From the NCBI GenBank assembly GCA_018901615.1, contig JAHIEN010000144.1, positions 1-6,555 on the forward strand: a stretch of DNA of 6,555 nucleotides, read 5' to 3'. Below the pieces are notes generated by a model. It did no database searches. It was not told where the DNA came from and was given only the letters and a program-made list of their open reading frames with translations. Position numbers and translations under genes: made by a program. Positions 4,767-6,555 of the stretch are shown piece by piece. The number at the start of each line of letters is the position of its first letter. Positions within the stretch are counted from its first letter, which is position 1. Source of the DNA: Candidatus Omnitrophota bacterium (lineage in GTDB: Bacteria > Omnitrophota > Gorgyraeia > Gorgyraeales > Gorgyraeaceae).

Positions 4767-6555
4767 TTCCCCTCTCCCTTCCTTTTTACCTTTAGAAACT
4801 GTCTCTCCTTGATCCAGCAATATAAAACAGGGACCAGAATCAGGTTGGACAAAGTCGCTGTGATGAGCCCGCCCACTGTGGGCGAGGCCATAGGTTTCAT
4901 TATCTCAGAACCAGTACCGGTAGAAAGCATCACTGGAATAAGCGCGATGATCGTCGTCGTGGTAGTCATCATCGCCGGCCTTACCCTTAAAAGCCCTCCT
5001 TCAATAATAGTCTTTCGAATATCTTCTATGGTCTTAGGGACTTTCTTTTTGAATAAATCATCCAGAGTTGAAAGTAACACTACGGCATTGTCGGTCGCTA
5101 CGCCAAAGAGGGCAATAAACCCTACCCACACAGCTGTGGAAAAATTAAAACCTAAGATAAATAATAAAATAATACCGCCCATAAGGGAAACAGGTATGCC
5201 TGTGGATAGGATAATTAAACTGCTGAAATTTTTAAATGCCATGTAAAGTAACATCAGTATTACACTCAAAGCTATGATAAGTGATGGTATGAGTTTTTTT
5301 CTCGATTCCATCTCTGACTCAAACTGGCCTGACCAGGAAATAAAATATCCCGGAGGCAGTTTTAATTCTCCGTTGTCTATCTTTTCTTTTACTGCTTTCT
5401 GCGCCTCCTCTACAAAATCTATCAGTCCGATTACGTCCTGATTGACATTGACAAAAACCCTCGCGTAGGCCTGAGTATCTTCTGAATTGATAACCGCCGG
5501 TCCAGGCACCCTTTTTAAAGTCGCGACCTGGGTCAAAGGTATGTGTTCGCCTCCCGGAGTTGGAATAAAGATTCTCTCCAATGCCTCAGGGCTATCTCTC
5601 AATTCCCTTAAATATCTCACCCTTACTGGATACCTCTCTCTTCCTTCGACCGTGGTAGTCAGGTTCATGCCCCCTATTGCTGTCATTATGATATGCTGTA
5701 TATCTCCTATTTTTACGCCAAAACGAGCGGCCTTTTCTCTGTCTATATCTATTTCAAAATAAGGCCTGTTTGATGTGCGTTCGGCATACGGACTCACTGC
5801 GCCTTCTACCCCACTTACTATACCTTCTATCTCAACTGCAATCTCAACTATCTTGTCTAAATCAGTCCCAAAAACCTTGATGCCAACAGGTGTCTGTATG
5901 CCTGTGGCCAGCATATCGATCCTGTTTCTTATTGGCTGGGTCATTATTGGGCTTACACCTGGCATCCTGGTTTTTTCCTGGATCTCCTGAATAAGCTTTT
6001 CTCTGGTCATGCCTTTGCGCCAGAATTTCCTGTCCTTAAGATGTATAATGCTTTCGATCATACCTACAGGCGCAGGATCAGTTGCTGTTTCAGCCCGGCC
6101 TAACTTGCCTACTACCCATTCAACTTCTGGAAATTCGTTTTTTATAATAATATCCTGTTTTTTCATAACGTCCATTACCTGAGTCAGGGATGCGCCAGGT
6201 AGAAATACCGGCATAAATAGAAGGTCCCCTTCATTAAGAGGAGGCATAAATTCCTGACCCATTAAAGAGCCGCATAATAAACCTATAACTACAACTGCGA
6301 TAGAGATTAGAACCACTATTCCCTTATGTTCAAGGGACCAGCGAATAATAGGATTATATCCTTTATGCAAGGCCTGTGCTGTTCTATTCTTTTCAACCGG
6401 CCGCAATCGTCCTCTTAAGAAATAATAGCAAAGCGTTGGCAGAAGCATCAGGGCGATCACAGCAGCAGCACCCATGGCAAATGTCTTTGTAAATGCGAGC
6501 GGCCTGAAAAGCTTGCCTGCCTGGCCTGTCAAAACAAAAACAGGGATAAATCCTA
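4763..6555 (-). CDS. cusA: CusA-type Cu(I)/Ag(I) RND efflux pump, C-terminal ~596 residues (5' end outside window)
   Basis: The frame is open to the right edge: seven codons before the TTG at 6532 read GFIPVFV, matching the 'LPVFxLxG' stretch in the middle of CusA/CzcA. About 450 N-terminal residues are missing. The visible part runs from the end of the first membrane bundle through the periplasmic pore half to the final membrane helices. Heavy-metal RND markers include 'EFMPPLNEGDLLFMP', 'KLGRAETATDPAPVGM' and 'PIRNRIDMLATGI'. Counting from the TTG, Met107, Met158 and Met207 fall at the positions of the E. coli CusA methionine triad (573, 623, 672), which binds Cu(I)/Ag(I). This favours CusA over CzcA-type pumps. 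In the last bundle 'GVATDNAVVLL' has Asp where CusA has Glu939, and 'GSEIMKPMASP' keeps a Lys in the proton-relay region. It should work with CusB and CusC, presumably encoded upstream. The stop overlaps the next start by ATGA. Confidence 0.93.
   Translation of the reverse strand, partial: GFIPVFVLTGQAGKLFRPLAFTKTFAMGAAAVIALMLLPTLCYYFLRGRLRPVEKNRTAQALHKGYNPIIRWSLEHKGIVVLISIAVVVIGLLCGSLMGQEFMPPLNEGDLLFMPVFLPGASLTQVMDVMKKQDIIIKNEFPEVEWVVGKLGRAETATDPAPVGMIESIIHLKDRKFWRKGMTREKLIQEIQEKTRMPGVSPIMTQPIRNRIDMLATGIQTPVGIKVFGTDLDKIVEIAVEIEGIVSGVEGAVSPYAERTSNRPYFEIDIDREKAARFGVKIGDIQHIIMTAIGGMNLTTTVEGRERYPVRVRYLRELRDSPEALERIFIPTPGGEHIPLTQVATLKRVPGPAVINSEDTQAYARVFVNVNQDVIGLIDFVEEAQKAVKEKIDNGELKLPPGYFISWSGQFESEMESRKKLIPSLIIALSVILMLLYMAFKNFSSLIILSTGIPVSLMGGIILLFILGFNFSTAVWVGFIALFGVATDNAVVLLSTLDDLFKKKVPKTIEDIRKTIIEGGLLRVRPAMMTTTTTIIALIPVMLSTGTGSEIMKPMASPTVGGLITATLSNLILVPVLYCWIKERQFLKVKRKGEGK

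Noticed and set aside
4767..4820. Upstream extension of the exported YHS protein to 4820
   Set aside because: It would overlap cusA by 58 bases and put 18 mostly polar residues before an otherwise perfect signal peptide.
4809..5246. 145-codon open frame on the plus strand opposite cusA
   Set aside because: It is fully antisense to a well-conserved RND coding region, and its translation (repeated Val/Ile runs, no domain) looks like a shadow frame.
1..6555. CRISPR arrays, tRNA or rRNA genes, insertion sequences
   Set aside because: No spaced direct repeats, cloverleaf-like segments, transposase fragments or terminal inverted repeats were seen; no gene-free stretch exceeds about 140 bases.

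Overview
All real genes lie on the minus strand, so the biological reading direction runs from 6555 down to 1. Coding density is very high: most neighbours overlap by 4 bases (ATGA) or sit within 5 bases of each other. The moderately AT-rich composition, the tight packing and the redox and metal gene content suggest an uncultured anaerobic or microaerophilic bacterium. I cannot name a phylum with confidence; a candidate lineage such as Omnitrophota would fit, but that is only an impression.

Block 1 (6555 to 3269) is a heavy-metal efflux run. It starts inside a CusA-type RND pump whose copper-binding methionine triad is intact. A small exported protein follows, with a His/Met-rich start and a YHS-like cysteine domain. 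Last is a membrane permease of the DUF318/ArsP type carrying a cytoplasmic YHS domain at its N-terminus. The three reading frames are translationally linked or nearly so. A Cu(I)/Ag(I)-type detoxification operon is the simplest reading.

Block 2 (3268 to 3133) is a short, information-rich control region. It holds a near-consensus sigma-70 promoter (TTGACA, 17 bp, TAAAAT) that starts 7 bases after the permease stop. A perfect 12-bp inverted repeat is centred on the -10 element, and its core has the ACT-N5-AGT layout of IscR/Rrf2 operators. A well-placed ribosome site then leads into a 24-codon reading frame that is the N-terminus of a NifS/IscS cysteine desulfurase, cut off just before the ferritin gene. 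The ferritin thus seems to use the promoter, operator and start of an iron-sulfur-assembly gene.

Block 3 (3132 to 1) is an iron, redox and oxidative-stress operon. It encodes a bacterial ferritin with a complete ferroxidase site, a PNPOx-fold flavoprotein, a thioredoxin-reductase-like enzyme that lacks the usual NADPH motif, a stand-alone NqrB/RnfD-like membrane protein, and an exported superoxide-reductase-fold protein with one metal ligand changed. The first 36 codons of endonuclease III (nth) run off the left edge. The last complete genes are coupled by ATGA overlaps. Together they suggest a route carrying electrons from a cytosolic flavoenzyme through the membrane to an exported metalloprotein. 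This is an inference and is presented as the most interesting possible system in the window, along with the nifS-ferritin junction.
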